The position numbers were made by a program, and so were the translations under genes. The notes beneath the pieces were generated by a model. That model did not search any database and was not told the DNA's origin. It saw only the letters and a list, made by a program, of their open reading frames with translations. A DNA stretch of 64,000 nucleotides from Calothrix sp. MO_167.B12 (GTDB lineage: Bacteria > Cyanobacteriota > Cyanobacteriia > Cyanobacteriales > Nostocaceae). This document shows, in pieces, positions 9,925-19,051 of the stretch; position 1 is the stretch's first letter, and every line of letters begins with the position of its first letter. The DNA is taken from positions 1-64,000 of the forward strand of contig JASJCJ010000029.1 in NCBI GenBank assembly GCA_030066045.1, given 5' to 3'.

Positions 9925-10693
9925 TCTATCTGCCACACCTCTACTTGCTGCTAGTGGAGTTTGTAAGAGTTTTGGCGGCATTCAAGCAGTTAATAATGCA
10001 GAGATTCAAGTTACTCAAGGTAGTATCACCGGCTTAATTGGTCCCAATGGTGCTGGTAAAACCACCCTGTTTAATTTACTTTCTAACTTTATTCGTGCCG
10101 ATAAAGGCAAGGTGGTATTTGATGGGGAACCGATTCACCACTTACAGAGCCATAAAATTGCCCAACAAGGGCTAGTAAGGACATTTCAGGTGGCCCGTGC
10201 CCTATCCCGGTTATCGGTGCTGGAAAATATGCTCCTGGCAGCGCAAAAACAAACTGGAGAGAAATTTTGGGCTGTGCAATTCCAACCCCATATGGTTGCC
10301 AAGGAGGAAAAGGAACTGCGGGACAAAGCCATGTTCCTCCTAGAATCTGTTGGTTTGGCACACAAAGCCCAGGACTATGCCGGAGGTTTATCGGGGGGAC
10401 AACGCAAACTATTAGAGATTGGTAGGGCATTAATGACCGATCCGAAACTAATTTTGTTAGATGAACCCGCAGCGGGGGTTAATCCCACCCTAATTAGAGA
10501 AATTTGCGATCGCATTGTCGCCTGGAATAAAGATGGTATGACTTTCTTAATTATTGAACATAATATGGATGTAATTATGTCCTTATGCGATCGAGTATGG
10601 GTATTAGCAGAAGGGCAAAATCTAGCAGTAGGTTCCCCAGAGGAAATTCAAACCAACTCGCAGGTTTTAGAAGCTTATTTAGGTACATCGTGA
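9914..10693 (+). CDS. Branched-chain/neutral amino acid ABC transporter ATPase (LivG-type)
   Basis: A 259-residue ABC ATPase. Walker A GPNGAGKTT, Q-loop region TFQVARALSRLSVLENM, signature LSGGQRKLLEIGRAL, Walker B LILLDEPAAGVNP, and switch His in IIEHNMDVIM. The long insert between Q-loop and signature and the AGVNP after Walker B are typical of LivG. I accept a TTG start at 9914 because a strong GGAGG lies nine bases upstream; the gene therefore overlaps the permease gene by 11 bp, pointing to translational coupling. An octamer repeat array begins one base after the stop codon. Confidence 0.9.
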   Translation: MANNLSATPLLAASGVCKSFGGIQAVNNAEIQVTQGSITGLIGPNGAGKTTLFNLLSNFIRADKGKVVFDGEPIHHLQSHKIAQQGLVRTFQVARALSRLSVLENMLLAAQKQTGEKFWAVQFQPHMVAKEEKELRDKAMFLLESVGLAHKAQDYAGGLSGGQRKLLEIGRALMTDPKLILLDEPAAGVNPTLIREICDRIVAWNKDGMTFLIIEHNMDVIMSLCDRVWVLAEGQNLAVGSPEEIQTNSQVLEAYLGTS

Positions 10694-10780
10694 AGAGTGA
10701 AGGAGTGTAGGAGGGAAGGAGTGAAGGAGGGAAGGAGTGAAGGAGTGAAGGAGGGAAGGAGTGAAGGAGTGAAGGAGGGA
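10694..10780. repeat. GGAGTGAA/GGAGGGAA octamer array
   Basis: About ten tandem 8-bp units (GAAGGAGT, GAAGGAGG) starting directly after the transporter ATPase stop codon. Confidence 0.75.
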
Positions 10781-10792
10781 ACATTCCATATG

Positions 10793-10892
10793 TTTACAGC
10801 AGTTTTCATCTATTTGAACCACATCTTCATGTAGGGGTTTAGCAGTGCTAAACCCCTACGGTGTGGTCTATTTACCTGAAAATCGCTGTAAA
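10793..10892. mobile_element. MITE-like element with TTTACAGC ends
   Basis: A 100-bp element. The left end TTTACAGCAGTTTTCATCTA and the right end ACCTGAAAATCGCTGTAAA form imperfect terminal inverted repeats of about 30 bp including GAACCACA/TGTGGT. Its centre is a perfect palindrome (GTAGGGGTTTAGCAGTGCTAAACCCCTAC, 10832-10860). Next to it (10901-10917) sits the GCGGGCA/TGCCCGC hairpin also found inside the element at 19052. The rest of the 10893-11042 gap shows nothing else. Confidence 0.55.
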
Positions 10893-11042
10893 TTTGTAGT
10901 GCGGGCATCTTGCCCGCTTTGTATCCCACATTCCGCACGTAGATGAAAACTTCTCAATATTTTTAAAATGCTTGTATGATAAGCTTTTCGGCAATTAGGC
11001 TTGATTGCATTCAACCTGCAATACTTCTGCATAACTGCTACT

Positions 11043-11259
11043 TAGGACTTGCTGAAAAAGTTTTTTGATGGGGGTAGGGAATAGGCAATAGGCAATAGGC
11101 AATAGTTCGGTGCCTATGGGTTTCTATTCTTTTTACCATCAAAAATAGCAGATGCAAGGATTTTAGGTTTAAAATCCTAATTTCCTTGCACTTATTCCCC
11201 AATAAAATAGCCTCAAAGCATTGACACATCAATATTTTTCAGTTATTCAGCAAACCCTA
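11043..11259. mobile_element. MITE, TA-GGGCTTGCTGAA family, full-length copy
   Basis: A 217-bp element including flanking TA dinucleotides. Ends TAGGACTTGCTGAAAAAG and TTATTCAGCAAACCCTA are imperfect inverted repeats. Inside are a heptad run (GGCAATA) and a long hairpin around GCAAGGATTTTAGG/CCTAATTTCCTTGC. It matches the 216-bp copy at 55926 almost throughout and the deleted copy at 60448. TA at both ends suggests mobilisation by an IS630/Tc1-mariner-type transposase; that is an inference. The 11260-11440 stretch shows nothing further. Confidence 0.75.
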
Positions 11260-11440
11260 CTTAACGCCAAGTTATGGCTTATTAATACTATTGTCTATTG
11301 TTCCTGCAATCGCTAAATTCACAATTTCGGCTTAATGCCTGAAAGCCTTATTATCAATGGTTTCTAAAAATACCAATATTTTTAATTGAACCTGCGGAAT
11401 GTGGGTAAATAGCCAAAAACTTCAGATTCTTTGAATTGCC

Positions 11441-11767
11441 CTATAGCGATATCACAGTTTCAGTAGATTGACCCTGTGGGTGACGAGAGCGAAGATGTAA
11501 AGTGATTTCCGTATCAAGTCGCTTGAGGAAAATCAGCAACTTCCCCTCGCTGAACCTTTGAAACTCTCCTCTCATCAAATGGGATACTTCTGGCTGGGGA
11601 ATACCAAGAAGTTCACTGATTTCCCGTTGTTTCAGGTTGCGTTGTTTCAGAAGACGCAGTACCTGAATACCTATTTTGCCCCGCGTAAAAAATTCATCTG
11701 CATCGGACAAACCGAGGTCAGCAAATACGTTACCACTGCTTTCTTCAAAAATGGGTTCCTGTGTCAT
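11441..11767 (-). CDS. XRE-type antitoxin of a HigBA-like pair
   Basis: A 108-residue DNA-binding protein. The segment VLRLLKQRNLKQREISELLGIPQPEVSHLMRG (about 36-67) is a helix-turn-helix of the XRE/COG5606 kind usual for antitoxins encoded after Gp49/RelE-like toxins. Its start overlaps the toxin stop by four bases, so the two are translationally coupled, toxin gene first. It should neutralise the toxin and repress the operon. Confidence 0.8.
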   Translation of the reverse strand: MTQEPIFEESSGNVFADLGLSDADEFFTRGKIGIQVLRLLKQRNLKQREISELLGIPQPEVSHLMRGEFQRFSEGKLLIFLKRLDTEITLHLRSRHPQGQSTETVISL

Positions 11768-12138
11768 TCTTGTTTTTCCCTTGCTACCGCATCCTTATAA
11801 CGTTGTTTAATCAGTTCAATATCAGCCTGTGGGGTTTTAATACCCTGTTTGGATTTCTTTTGAAAAACGTGCAGGACATAGATTTGTTCTCCAATCTTTA
11901 CCACATAAACAGCCCTGTAAGTATCGGTATCGTAGCGTTTGATGATTTCATACACACCACTTCCAACACCCTTAAAAGACTTGGCATCCATTGGCGTTTC
12001 TCCAGCTTGCACCAATTGCAATGCATAGCCTAGTGATGCGCGTACCTCTTCAGGAAATGAGCGGATATTTTTGAGAGAGTCTCCCATCCAAACAAGAGGT
12101 CGTAAAGGAATTTCTATAATATCCTCATCTTCGTCCAT
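11764..12138 (-). CDS. RelE/Gp49-family toxin (HigB-like)
   Basis: A 124-residue protein of the phage-derived Gp49/COG4679 family: RPLVWMGDSLKNIRSFPEEVRASLGYAL, GSGVYEIIKRYDTDTYRAVYVVKIGEQIYVLHVF (two runs here read together as the RelE-like beta-sheet core), FQKKSKQGIKTP and the C-terminal ELIKQRYKDA. Members act as ribosome-dependent mRNA interferases. It is the first gene of the pair. The 190-bp region upstream, before ppk1, has an octamer CTTCCCTC run. Confidence 0.82.
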   Translation of the reverse strand: MDEDEDIIEIPLRPLVWMGDSLKNIRSFPEEVRASLGYALQLVQAGETPMDAKSFKGVGSGVYEIIKRYDTDTYRAVYVVKIGEQIYVLHVFQKKSKQGIKTPQADIELIKQRYKDAVAREKQE

Positions 12139-12328
12139 TTTATATGAAATTTCCTATAAAACAAGTGAGAAATTACCATTAAATGTACCCCACCCTATCT
12201 TTGAGGTAAATAAAATTTACCTTTCTCCCTACTCCCTGCCTCCTTCCCTCCTTCCCTCCTTCTTGTTTTCCGATTATGCTTATTAATATATAGTTGTATG
12301 GGCTACATCTGCCTCTACTTGGAGCGTC

Positions 12329-14551
12329 ATGACTAATAAATCCAAGAGAACCACCAATAAAATTAATCTTAAAGACCCCAAATACTACATCAATCGAGAG
12401 CTAAGTTGGCTTGAATTTAATAGTAGAGTCTTGCATGAAGCTTGCGATCCGCGCACGCCACTTTTAGAGCGGTTAAAATTTCTTGCCATTACTAGCTCTA
12501 ACCTGGATGAATTTTTCATGGTGCGGGTAGCAGCATTAAAGCAACAAGTAGAAGCAAAGGTGAGCCAGTTAACCTTTGATGGACGCACTCCCCAACAACA
12601 GTTAGAGGAAATTAGTTTAACCCTCCGTCCAGTGGTAGCACAACAGCACCAACACTTCGATCAAGCTATTCAACCACTACTGGCAAAACATGGTATCCAT
12701 ATCATTAACTACATAGAGCTAAATCAAAAGCAGCGTACCTATATAGACAAATACTATGAAGAACAAGTTTTTCCGGTTCTTACACCCCTAGCCGTCGATC
12801 CCAGCCATCCCTTTCCCTATATTTCTAATCTCAGCCTGAATTTAGCAGTAGTCATCCAAAATCCAGACACCAAAGAAGAATTCTTTGCTCGGGTTAAAGT
12901 CCCTAAAGTTTTACCCCGGTTTATCCAATTACCCCAAGATTTAGGCATTCGCAACAATGGGAAACCATCGGTATGGACTGGCGTACCCTTAGAACAAGCA
13001 GTAGCTCATAATCTAGAATCCCTATTTCCGGGGATGAATATTCTCGAATATCACCCCTTCCGCATTACCCGCGATGCCGATTTAGTCTTGGAAGAAGACG
13101 AAGCAGATGACCTATTATTAGCAATCGAACAGGAGTTACGCAAACGTCGCGTGGGAGGGACTCCAGTCAGACTAGAAATTAAATCTCAAACCCCCGCAGT
13201 AATTCGTAGCCGTTTGTTACAAGATTTACAACTGGCGGAAACTGATATCTATGAAGTAGAAGGATTGTTAGGGTTGGGAGATTTGATGTATTTCATGTCT
13301 TTGCCCCTATTAAACCTGAAAGACTCTCCTTGGAAACCAGTAGTACCTATTCGTCTCCAGCGCCTGGGAGAAACCAACATAGACCCAAATATCCAACAGA
13401 GGTCAGAAGCCAAAGATTTTTTTGCCGTCATTCGGGAACGAGATTTACTAGTACACCACCCCTACGATTCTTTCTCCGCATCGGTGGTACGCTTTATTAC
13501 CCAAGCTATGCAAGACCCCAATGTCCTGGCAATCAAGATGACCCTTTACCGGACTTCTGGGGATTCCCCGATTATCAATGCTTTAATTGCGGCGGCGGAA
13601 AATGGTAAGCAAGTATCTGTGCTAGTGGAATTAAAAGCCAGATTTGATGAGGAAAATAATATTTATTGGGCTAGACGTTTAGAAAATGTGGGAGTACACG
13701 TTGTTTATGGTCTTTTTGGTCTGAAAACCCACAGTAAAATAGTCATGGTGGTGCGACGAGAAAAAGACCGCATCCGTCGTTATGTCCACATTGGTACTGG
13801 GAATTACAACCCCAAAACTGCAAAACTATACACGGATTTAGGATTATTTAGTTGCCGTGAAGAATTAGGTGCTGATTTAACCGACTTATTTAACTTCCTT
13901 ACAGGTTACTCCCGTCAAAAATCCTACCGCAAATTGTTAGTAGCACCCGTAAATATGCGCGATCGCTTTCTGGCATTAATTCGTCGTGAAATGGAAAATG
14001 CTGAAAATGGATTGTCTGGAAGAATTGTTGCCAAAATGAATTCTCTTGTAGATCCAGACATCATCGCCAATTTATATGCAGCTTCCCGTGCTGGGGTGCA
14101 AATTGACCTAATTATCCGGGGTATTTGCTGTTTGCGACCAGGTATAAAAGATATCAGTGATAATATTCGCGTGATCAGCATTGTTGGTCGCTTTTTAGAA
14201 CACTCCCGGGTTTTTTACTTTTACAACAACGGTGCAGAGGAAATTTTCATCGGTAGTGCGGATTGGATGCCTCGCAACTTAAATCGCCGAGTGGAGGCTA
14301 TTACCCCCATCCTGGAGCCAGAAATTGCCAAGGACTTGCAAGAAATTTTGGGTATCATGTTGGCAGATAATCGCCAAGCCTGGGAACTACAAACAGATGG
14401 TAGTTATGTACAAAGAAGACCAGGGGAAGACTGTCCCGAAGCTAGTTCACAAGTAGCTCTGATGTCTATGGCATTAGGTTCTACTGGTGGTGCTAACCCT
14501 TTGGTAAATACAGATAATGTTTCTCCCAAGTTGAAAATAGGGAACTCTTAA
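12329..14551 (+). CDS. ppk1: Polyphosphate kinase 1
   Basis: A 740-residue enzyme that polymerises the gamma-phosphate of ATP into polyphosphate. N-terminal YINRELSWLEFNSRVLHEA; head domain with YFMSLPLLNL and the LIAAAENGKQVSVLVELKARFDEENN block; catalytic His468 in THSKIVMVVRRE (the autophosphorylated residue by homology) and His625 in LEHSRVFYF, corresponding to the second essential histidine. VHIGTGNYNPKTAKLYTDLGL is a family hallmark. Full-length with a GGAG ribosome site (ttGGAGCGTCATG). The C-terminal 45 residues after GSYVQRRP are variable and polar. It stands alone, without an adjacent ppx. Confidence 0.96.
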   Translation: MTNKSKRTTNKINLKDPKYYINRELSWLEFNSRVLHEACDPRTPLLERLKFLAITSSNLDEFFMVRVAALKQQVEAKVSQLTFDGRTPQQQLEEISLTLRPVVAQQHQHFDQAIQPLLAKHGIHIINYIELNQKQRTYIDKYYEEQVFPVLTPLAVDPSHPFPYISNLSLNLAVVIQNPDTKEEFFARVKVPKVLPRFIQLPQDLGIRNNGKPSVWTGVPLEQAVAHNLESLFPGMNILEYHPFRITRDADLVLEEDEADDLLLAIEQELRKRRVGGTPVRLEIKSQTPAVIRSRLLQDLQLAETDIYEVEGLLGLGDLMYFMSLPLLNLKDSPWKPVVPIRLQRLGETNIDPNIQQRSEAKDFFAVIRERDLLVHHPYDSFSASVVRFITQAMQDPNVLAIKMTLYRTSGDSPIINALIAAAENGKQVSVLVELKARFDEENNIYWARRLENVGVHVVYGLFGLKTHSKIVMVVRREKDRIRRYVHIGTGNYNPKTAKLYTDLGLFSCREELGADLTDLFNFLTGYSRQKSYRKLLVAPVNMRDRFLALIRREMENAENGLSGRIVAKMNSLVDPDIIANLYAASRAGVQIDLIIRGICCLRPGIKDISDNIRVISIVGRFLEHSRVFYFYNNGAEEIFIGSADWMPRNLNRRVEAITPILEPEIAKDLQEILGIMLADNRQAWELQTDGSYVQRRPGEDCPEASSQVALMSMALGSTGGANPLVNTDNVSPKLKIGNS

Positions 14552-14561
14552 CAGGGAATAG

Positions 14562-14936
14562 TTAAAGCAGGCGGAAGATGAATGGGTAGCGGAAAGGTTC
14601 ATCGGCATTACTCAAACAATGTATTAATGCCACAATTGTTAGTCCCCAATGAATGAGAAAACCAAGGGCAACTATGGGGAAAAACAAGATCCCACCAATC
14701 CCAAAGGTAATCCAAGAGATAATCCCAATGGGTACTCCTATTACAGTTGCCCAGAACCAAACATTGAAATGAAAATTAATTGATTCTTTGGCATTGTCTT
14801 TGACTACAGAATCGTCGGAAATGATGCTAATAATAATGGGGATGCCAATGGAAAATAAAGTAGTACTGAAGAATATTGCTCCATGACATAAACAGGATAG
14901 CAGTTTGCGCTTGTCGGAATTATATGTGACTTGCAT
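14562..14936 (-). CDS. DUF4870 small membrane protein
   Basis: A 124-residue integral membrane protein with three or four hydrophobic helices. KRKLLSCLCHGAIFFS, VVKDNAKESINFHFNVWFW and the terminal ADEPFRYPFIFRLL are characteristic of DUF4870 (formerly Tic20-like annotated). Function is unknown. It ends 10 bp from the ppk1 stop, convergently. The IS element begins about 75 bp upstream of it, so the promoter region may have been altered by the insertion. Confidence 0.82.
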   Translation of the reverse strand: MQVTYNSDKRKLLSCLCHGAIFFSTTLFSIGIPIIISIISDDSVVKDNAKESINFHFNVWFWATVIGVPIGIISWITFGIGGILFFPIVALGFLIHWGLTIVALIHCLSNADEPFRYPFIFRLL

Positions 14937-15064
14937 CCTGGTAGCTCCTTAATTACCTTGATATTTTTGATTTTAATGGGTAAATTAGCGATTTTGTATT
15001 GGAGTTTACCGTACATGACATGGCGATATTCGTTTTCATGAACTACCTACGCACTCCGCTTACG

Positions 15065-16336
15065 CTACGTGCGAGGTTTCTGACGTTTCACCTGCTGAAC
15101 TTTCCTAAAACCTCCACAATTGTGCGTGGTCTTAGAAAGAGGTTCAGCATCCACGTTTATGAGGCTAGTTCCTAACCCCAGTGCATAATTAAGCATTACT
15201 ATAGCTGCCGACACATCTCGGTCAGCAACAAAATTACAAATCTCACAATTATGCACACGCTCGGATAACTCTTTTTTCTTTTTGTGTCCGCAATTAGGAC
15301 AGGTTTGAGATGGGGCAATCTTCAGGGGAACATCAACAAATACCCCATCACATTCACTAAGTTTGTATTTGATCAGTGAAGTTAGATTACCAATTCCAAC
15401 ATCCAATAAAGACCGGTTAAGTCCCGTCTTTTGATGTTTTCTTTTGCTGCCCTTTTTGGCTTTACGAGTCATCTGAGTGATGTTCAACTTCTCGGTAGCT
15501 ACCAGTGAATTACTCTTTATTATCTGTGCAGACACTTTATGTTGCCAATCCTGTCTTTGGTTAGCAACTTTGTTTTGAAGTTTACTTATCTGTTTTCTGG
15601 TTTTTCTCCAATGTTTAGATGCTTTGATTTTCTTTTTGAAATTAGGCGCACGTTTGCGGCGTAATTTCTTAGAAGCCTGCTCTATTTTTTTTTGGGTATT
15701 ACCTAGGAATTTTGGATTATTAATGATCATGCCATCTGAACAAGCAATAGCATGGTAAGTACCAAAATCTAAACCAATAGCACCTGTGCTGGTTTCTCTT
15801 TTTGGTTCGCAATTTACTGTAATTGAGGCATACCATTTACCTTGCTTCCAAATAATTGTACAGGTTGTTGGTGTACCCCAAGTTCTAGCTTTACCCCTCA
15901 TTTGAATTTGCCCTAAATTGGACAGTTCCAAATAACCATTATCCCCTGTTGTGTGTGCCTTCCATCCACTTATCCCTGGGTAAGTCCAACCACGATAATG
16001 TCGCGCTCCCTTGAATTTTGGATATCCACTTAACCCCTTGAAAAATCTTTGAAAGGCATAATCAACACGTTTAACAGTGGACTGTAAAGCTTGTGAACCT
16101 AACTGTTTATATTCAACCCAGCACTCTTTGAATTCTGGCAAACTGTTTTGTTGGTCATAGTAACTAATAGAATTACCAAAACGCTGATATTCTGTCTTTC
16201 TATGGTAAAGACAGGCGTTATATAAATCTTTGTGAAGTCGTCGCCAATAATGTAATTTGACTTCTTGAGATTTAGTTGGATATAAGCGAAAGGTTGTTCT
16301 ACGTGTTACTATCATGGGTGTGATTATATCATTCAC
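15065..16336 (-). CDS. tnpB: TnpB, RNA-guided nuclease of the IS605 element
   Basis: A 423-residue TnpB. RuvC-like active site: D190 in GAIGLDFG, E282 in VATEKLN and the DRD of ADRDVSAA near 372-374. Zinc-binding cysteines C346/C349 (TCPNCG) and C364/C367 (CEIC). Lysine/arginine-rich middle (about 215-300). All key residues are present, so it is probably active. Known TnpB proteins bind an omega RNA copied from the element's right end and cut DNA to promote element retention. The start is uncertain between the ATG at 16336 and an ATG eight codons on (MIVTRRTTFRLYP), which better matches family N-termini. tnpA is divergent, 10 bp away. Confidence 0.92.
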   Translation of the reverse strand: MNDIITPMIVTRRTTFRLYPTKSQEVKLHYWRRLHKDLYNACLYHRKTEYQRFGNSISYYDQQNSLPEFKECWVEYKQLGSQALQSTVKRVDYAFQRFFKGLSGYPKFKGARHYRGWTYPGISGWKAHTTGDNGYLELSNLGQIQMRGKARTWGTPTTCTIIWKQGKWYASITVNCEPKRETSTGAIGLDFGTYHAIACSDGMIINNPKFLGNTQKKIEQASKKLRRKRAPNFKKKIKASKHWRKTRKQISKLQNKVANQRQDWQHKVSAQIIKSNSLVATEKLNITQMTRKAKKGSKRKHQKTGLNRSLLDVGIGNLTSLIKYKLSECDGVFVDVPLKIAPSQTCPNCGHKKKKELSERVHNCEICNFVADRDVSAAIVMLNYALGLGTSLINVDAEPLSKTTHNCGGFRKVQQVKRQKPRT

Positions 16337-16346
16337 CTAATATCCA

Positions 16347-16760
16347 GTGCAACCCTCACTCAGAAAGAGTTCTCATGCTGTATTCTGTATTCACCTACAT
16401 ATTGTGTTGGGAACCAAGTATCGGCGCAAAGTGATTACTTCTGAAATCCTCACTAGACTGCAAGCAATTTTCACGAATCTCTGTGAACAACGAAAAAGTA
16501 TTTTAATTGAGTTCAACGGCGAGGAAGACCATGTTCACTTGTTGGTCAATCTGTCACCAGACAATCATATTTCTGAATTCGTAAAAGTCCTAAAAGCTTC
16601 GTCAAGCAGACTAATCCGCAAGGAGTTCAAATCACACGTAGACAAATACTACTGTCAGCCTGTTTTTTGGTCTAGTTCATATTTTGTGAATTCTAGTGGT
16701 GGGGTATCCCTCGATGTGTTGAAGAAATACATCAAGCAGCAAAATTCTCCGCCTGGATAA
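16347..16760 (+). CDS. tnpA: TnpA, IS200-type Y1 transposase
   Basis: A 137-residue HUH transposase. H62 and H64 in EEDHVHLLV form the metal-binding HUH motif; Y128 in LKKYIKQQ is the nucleophile; SYFVNSSGG precedes it as in the family. The length is normal, so it is probably functional and moves single-stranded DNA at replication forks. Start is GTG at 16347 (GTGCAACCCTCACTC); an upstream ATG is lacking. Confidence 0.92.
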   Translation: MQPSLRKSSHAVFCIHLHIVLGTKYRRKVITSEILTRLQAIFTNLCEQRKSILIEFNGEEDHVHLLVNLSPDNHISEFVKVLKASSSRLIRKEFKSHVDKYYCQPVFWSSSYFVNSSGGVSLDVLKKYIKQQNSPPG

Positions 16761-16783
16761 CTAGACCCTGCCCTTGCTTTCAT

Positions 16784-16811
16784 CCCCAGGTTCCGAAGAC
16801 TCCACCTGGGG
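16784..16811. other. Terminal hairpin of the IS605 element (tnpA side)
   Basis: CCCCAGGT at 16784-16791 pairs with ACCTGGGG at 16804-16811 across a 12-base loop, 24 bp after the tnpA stop. Hairpins like this are the TnpA recognition structures in the family. Confidence 0.6.
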
Positions 16812-16964
16812 ACTTCCCGCAAGGAAGGTTAAACATAGATTAATTTTGGATTAATTTTAAGTGTTATTCTCTACTTCCACACCCAGTAACAAGTAGAAAT
16901 TGCCAGCAAATATTACCAACATACAAGTAAAATATAAGAGTTTTCACATAGGCTTGCCTAGGAA

Positions 16965-17105
16965 AAAAAAGCCCTACCTAGCCGATAGGGCTTGACTGAC
17001 AGAAGTTGAAATAATGTGCAACAAGTACACATTATCAATACATTTCACCCCTCTTTATACTGATCTGGATGTTTTATAAAGTACAGAGTATATACTGAGA
17101 TGCAA
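16965..17105 (-). ncRNA. Possible small RNA with intrinsic terminator
   Basis: On the minus strand the hairpin AAGCCCTA/TAGGGCTT (16969-16993) is followed by eight T residues, a textbook intrinsic terminator, but no minus-strand gene lies upstream of it. About 20 bp before it is another stem, ATAATGTG/CACATTAT (17011-17035). Promoter-like AT-rich DNA (TTGCAT, TATACT, TATAAA) lies around 17055-17107. This suggests a transcript of about 100 nt. The 5' end is not determinable by eye. Confidence 0.4.
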
Positions 17106-17129
17106 CCTTCACATCACCATAATTACCCA

Positions 17130-17705
17130 TTCCCGGAAGTTCCCCCATGGGAAAATCCCACAACCAAGGATCTGAAAATGCTTTGTGACTAATTCTTCAA
17201 GGGCGCACGCAATGCGCCCCTACAAACTCCGCGCTGATGAACTATTTTCAAGTTAGCCCCTCATGAACCTTGGTACACAACCAAGCATGAAAATACCTGT
17301 TACCTGTTACCTGTTGCCTGTTGCCTGTTGCCTGTTGCCTATTTTCAAGCTAGTCCCCCACAGGAAAATCCCACAACCAAGCATAAAAATATCTGTTCCC
17401 TATTCCCTATTTTCAAGCTAGTCCCACTCTGCGAGAAGCCACGCTTCGCGCGTCTACATGGACAATATTTTGTCCACAACCAAGGATGAAAATACTTCCC
17501 TTACTCTGGGCGGGGAAACCCCGCCCCTACTCCGAACTCCGAATTCCGAACTCCCTATTTTCAAGTTAGTCTCCCATGAACGTTTGTATACAACCAAACA
17601 TGAAAATAATCCCTTCACTCTGGGCGGGGAAATCCCGCCCCTACTCCTACTCTACGAGAAGCCACTTCGTGTCTACACTCCTTCCCTCCTTCACTCCTTC
17701 ACTCT
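17130..17705. repeat. Mosaic of TATTTTCA/TGAAAATA palindromic repeats
   Basis: At least five units (around 17133, 17242, 17341, 17409, 17556) with cores such as CCCCCACAGGAAAATCCCAC. Spacers carry CTGTTGC/CTGTTAC heptads (17301-17340), GGGCGGGGAAACCCCGCCCC palindromes, GGGCGCACGCAATGCGCCCC and an octamer array. Together with the IS border this accounts for the gap before argJ; no gene is supported. Confidence 0.75.
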
Positions 17706-17771
17706 ATAGACTGAGGCCAAAACCTTGATATAATCCCCTGGCAAGCAACTAATGGTTGTGGGAAGAGAATC

Positions 17772-19013
17772 ATGGCGGAATGGCAAGAAATTAGTGGTGG
17801 AGTGACAGCGCCCAAAGGTTATCGGGCAGCAGGAATTAAGGCTGGATTCAAGCCTTCTGGTTTACCCGATTTGGCGCTAATATTATCTGATGTAGAAGCG
17901 ATCGCTGCTGGTGTGTTTACTACTAGTCAGGTGAGGGCGGCTTGTGTGGATTATTGCCGCCAAAACTTACAGGCAAAGCATGGTGCCCGGGCGATTCTTT
18001 GTAACGCCGGACAAGCAAATGCGGCTACGGGGGAACAAGGTGTGGTGGATGCAGAAGAAAGTGCCCAGCTATTGGCTAATGAGTTAAATATTCCTCCAGA
18101 ATCAATTCTTTTGGCTTCTACGGGGGTAATTGGGCAAAGAATGAAGATGGAGGCTATGCGTAGCGGTATGCCCCAATTGGTAGCAGACTTATCAGCAACA
18201 GGTTCTGATGCCGCAGCCCAAGCAATTGTGACTACAGATTTGGTGACAAAATCCATTGCCTTAGAAACTATTATAGGCGATCGCCCGGTACGGATTGGAG
18301 GAATTTCTAAAGGTTCGGGAATGATTCACCCGAATATGGCAACTATGCTAGCATTTGTAACTACCGATGCGGCTGTTTCTCCCCACCTATGGCAAGAAAT
18401 GTTAAGCAGGGCTGCTGACAGAAGTTTTAATGCCATTACTGTTGATGGGGATACTAGTACTAACGACTGTTTAATAGCCTTGGCAAATGGTCAATCCCGC
18501 ACCCATGCAATTACAGAAAAAGGGCGTGATGCAGACAAATTAGAGGCGATGCTAACAGCAGTATGCCAGCATTTAGCCAAAGCGATTGCTCGTGATGGTG
18601 AAGGTGCAACTTGTTTACTGGAAGTACAGGTGACGGGAGCGCAGAATGAAAAATCAGCCCGTCAAATTGCTAAAACCATTGTTGGTTCTTCCCTGGTGAA
18701 GTCTGCAATCTTTGGACACGATCCCAACTGGGGACGTATTGCTGCTGCTGCAGGTAGGGCTGGGGTACAATTTGACCAAGAAAATCTACGTATCCAGTTA
18801 GGGGATTTTCTGTTAATGGAAAACGGTCAACCCTTACAATTTGACCGTGGGGCGGCCAGTGCATACCTGAAACAAGCCTCTGAGGGTGCCTATTTAAAAG
18901 AGGATACCGTGTTAATTTCCGTAAGTATTGGTAATGGTCATGGTTCCGGTATTGCCTGGGGTTGTGATTTAAGTTACGACTACGTCAAGATCAACGCTGA
19001 GTATACCACTTAA
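17772..19013 (+). CDS. argJ: Bifunctional ornithine acetyltransferase / N-acetylglutamate synthase
   Basis: A 413-residue ArgJ of arginine synthesis; it recycles the acetyl group from N-acetylornithine to glutamate and can also use acetyl-CoA. The autocleavage and nucleophile site is Thr191 in GMIHPNMATMLAFVTTDA. Other family marks: PKGYRAAGIKAGFK at the N-terminus, LLASTGVIGQ, FNAITVDGDTSTND, and the C-terminal GRIAAAAGRAGV with GCDLSYDYVKINAEYTT. Complete, single gene, with no other arg gene nearby. It should be processed into alpha and beta chains. Confidence 0.96.
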   Translation: MAEWQEISGGVTAPKGYRAAGIKAGFKPSGLPDLALILSDVEAIAAGVFTTSQVRAACVDYCRQNLQAKHGARAILCNAGQANAATGEQGVVDAEESAQLLANELNIPPESILLASTGVIGQRMKMEAMRSGMPQLVADLSATGSDAAAQAIVTTDLVTKSIALETIIGDRPVRIGGISKGSGMIHPNMATMLAFVTTDAAVSPHLWQEMLSRAADRSFNAITVDGDTSTNDCLIALANGQSRTHAITEKGRDADKLEAMLTAVCQHLAKAIARDGEGATCLLEVQVTGAQNEKSARQIAKTIVGSSLVKSAIFGHDPNWGRIAAAAGRAGVQFDQENLRIQLGDFLLMENGQPLQFDRGAASAYLKQASEGAYLKEDTVLISVSIGNGHGSGIAWGCDLSYDYVKINAEYTT

Positions 19014-19051
19014 TTTTCAATTAGCTCAGACTTGAGTCTGGGAATTTATTC

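Larger units (their letters stand above)
15010..16830. mobile_element. IS200/IS605-family insertion sequence, apparently intact
   Basis: Divergent tnpB (minus) and tnpA (plus) with hairpins at the edges: CGCAC/GTGCG with inner repeats at about 15048-15073 beyond the tnpB stop, and CCCCAGGT/ACCTGGGG at 16784-16811 beyond tnpA. Elements of this family have no inverted ends or target duplications, so exact borders are estimates. The minus-strand region past tnpB (about 15064 down to 15015) should hold the 3' part of the omega (guide) RNA. Confidence 0.8.

Noticed and set aside
10575-10784. 69-codon minus-strand frame rich in FPPSLLHS
   Set aside because: It is the translation of the octamer array plus the antisense of the ABC ATPase gene.
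17458-17709. 83-codon frame before argJ
   Set aside because: Entirely within the palindromic repeat mosaic.
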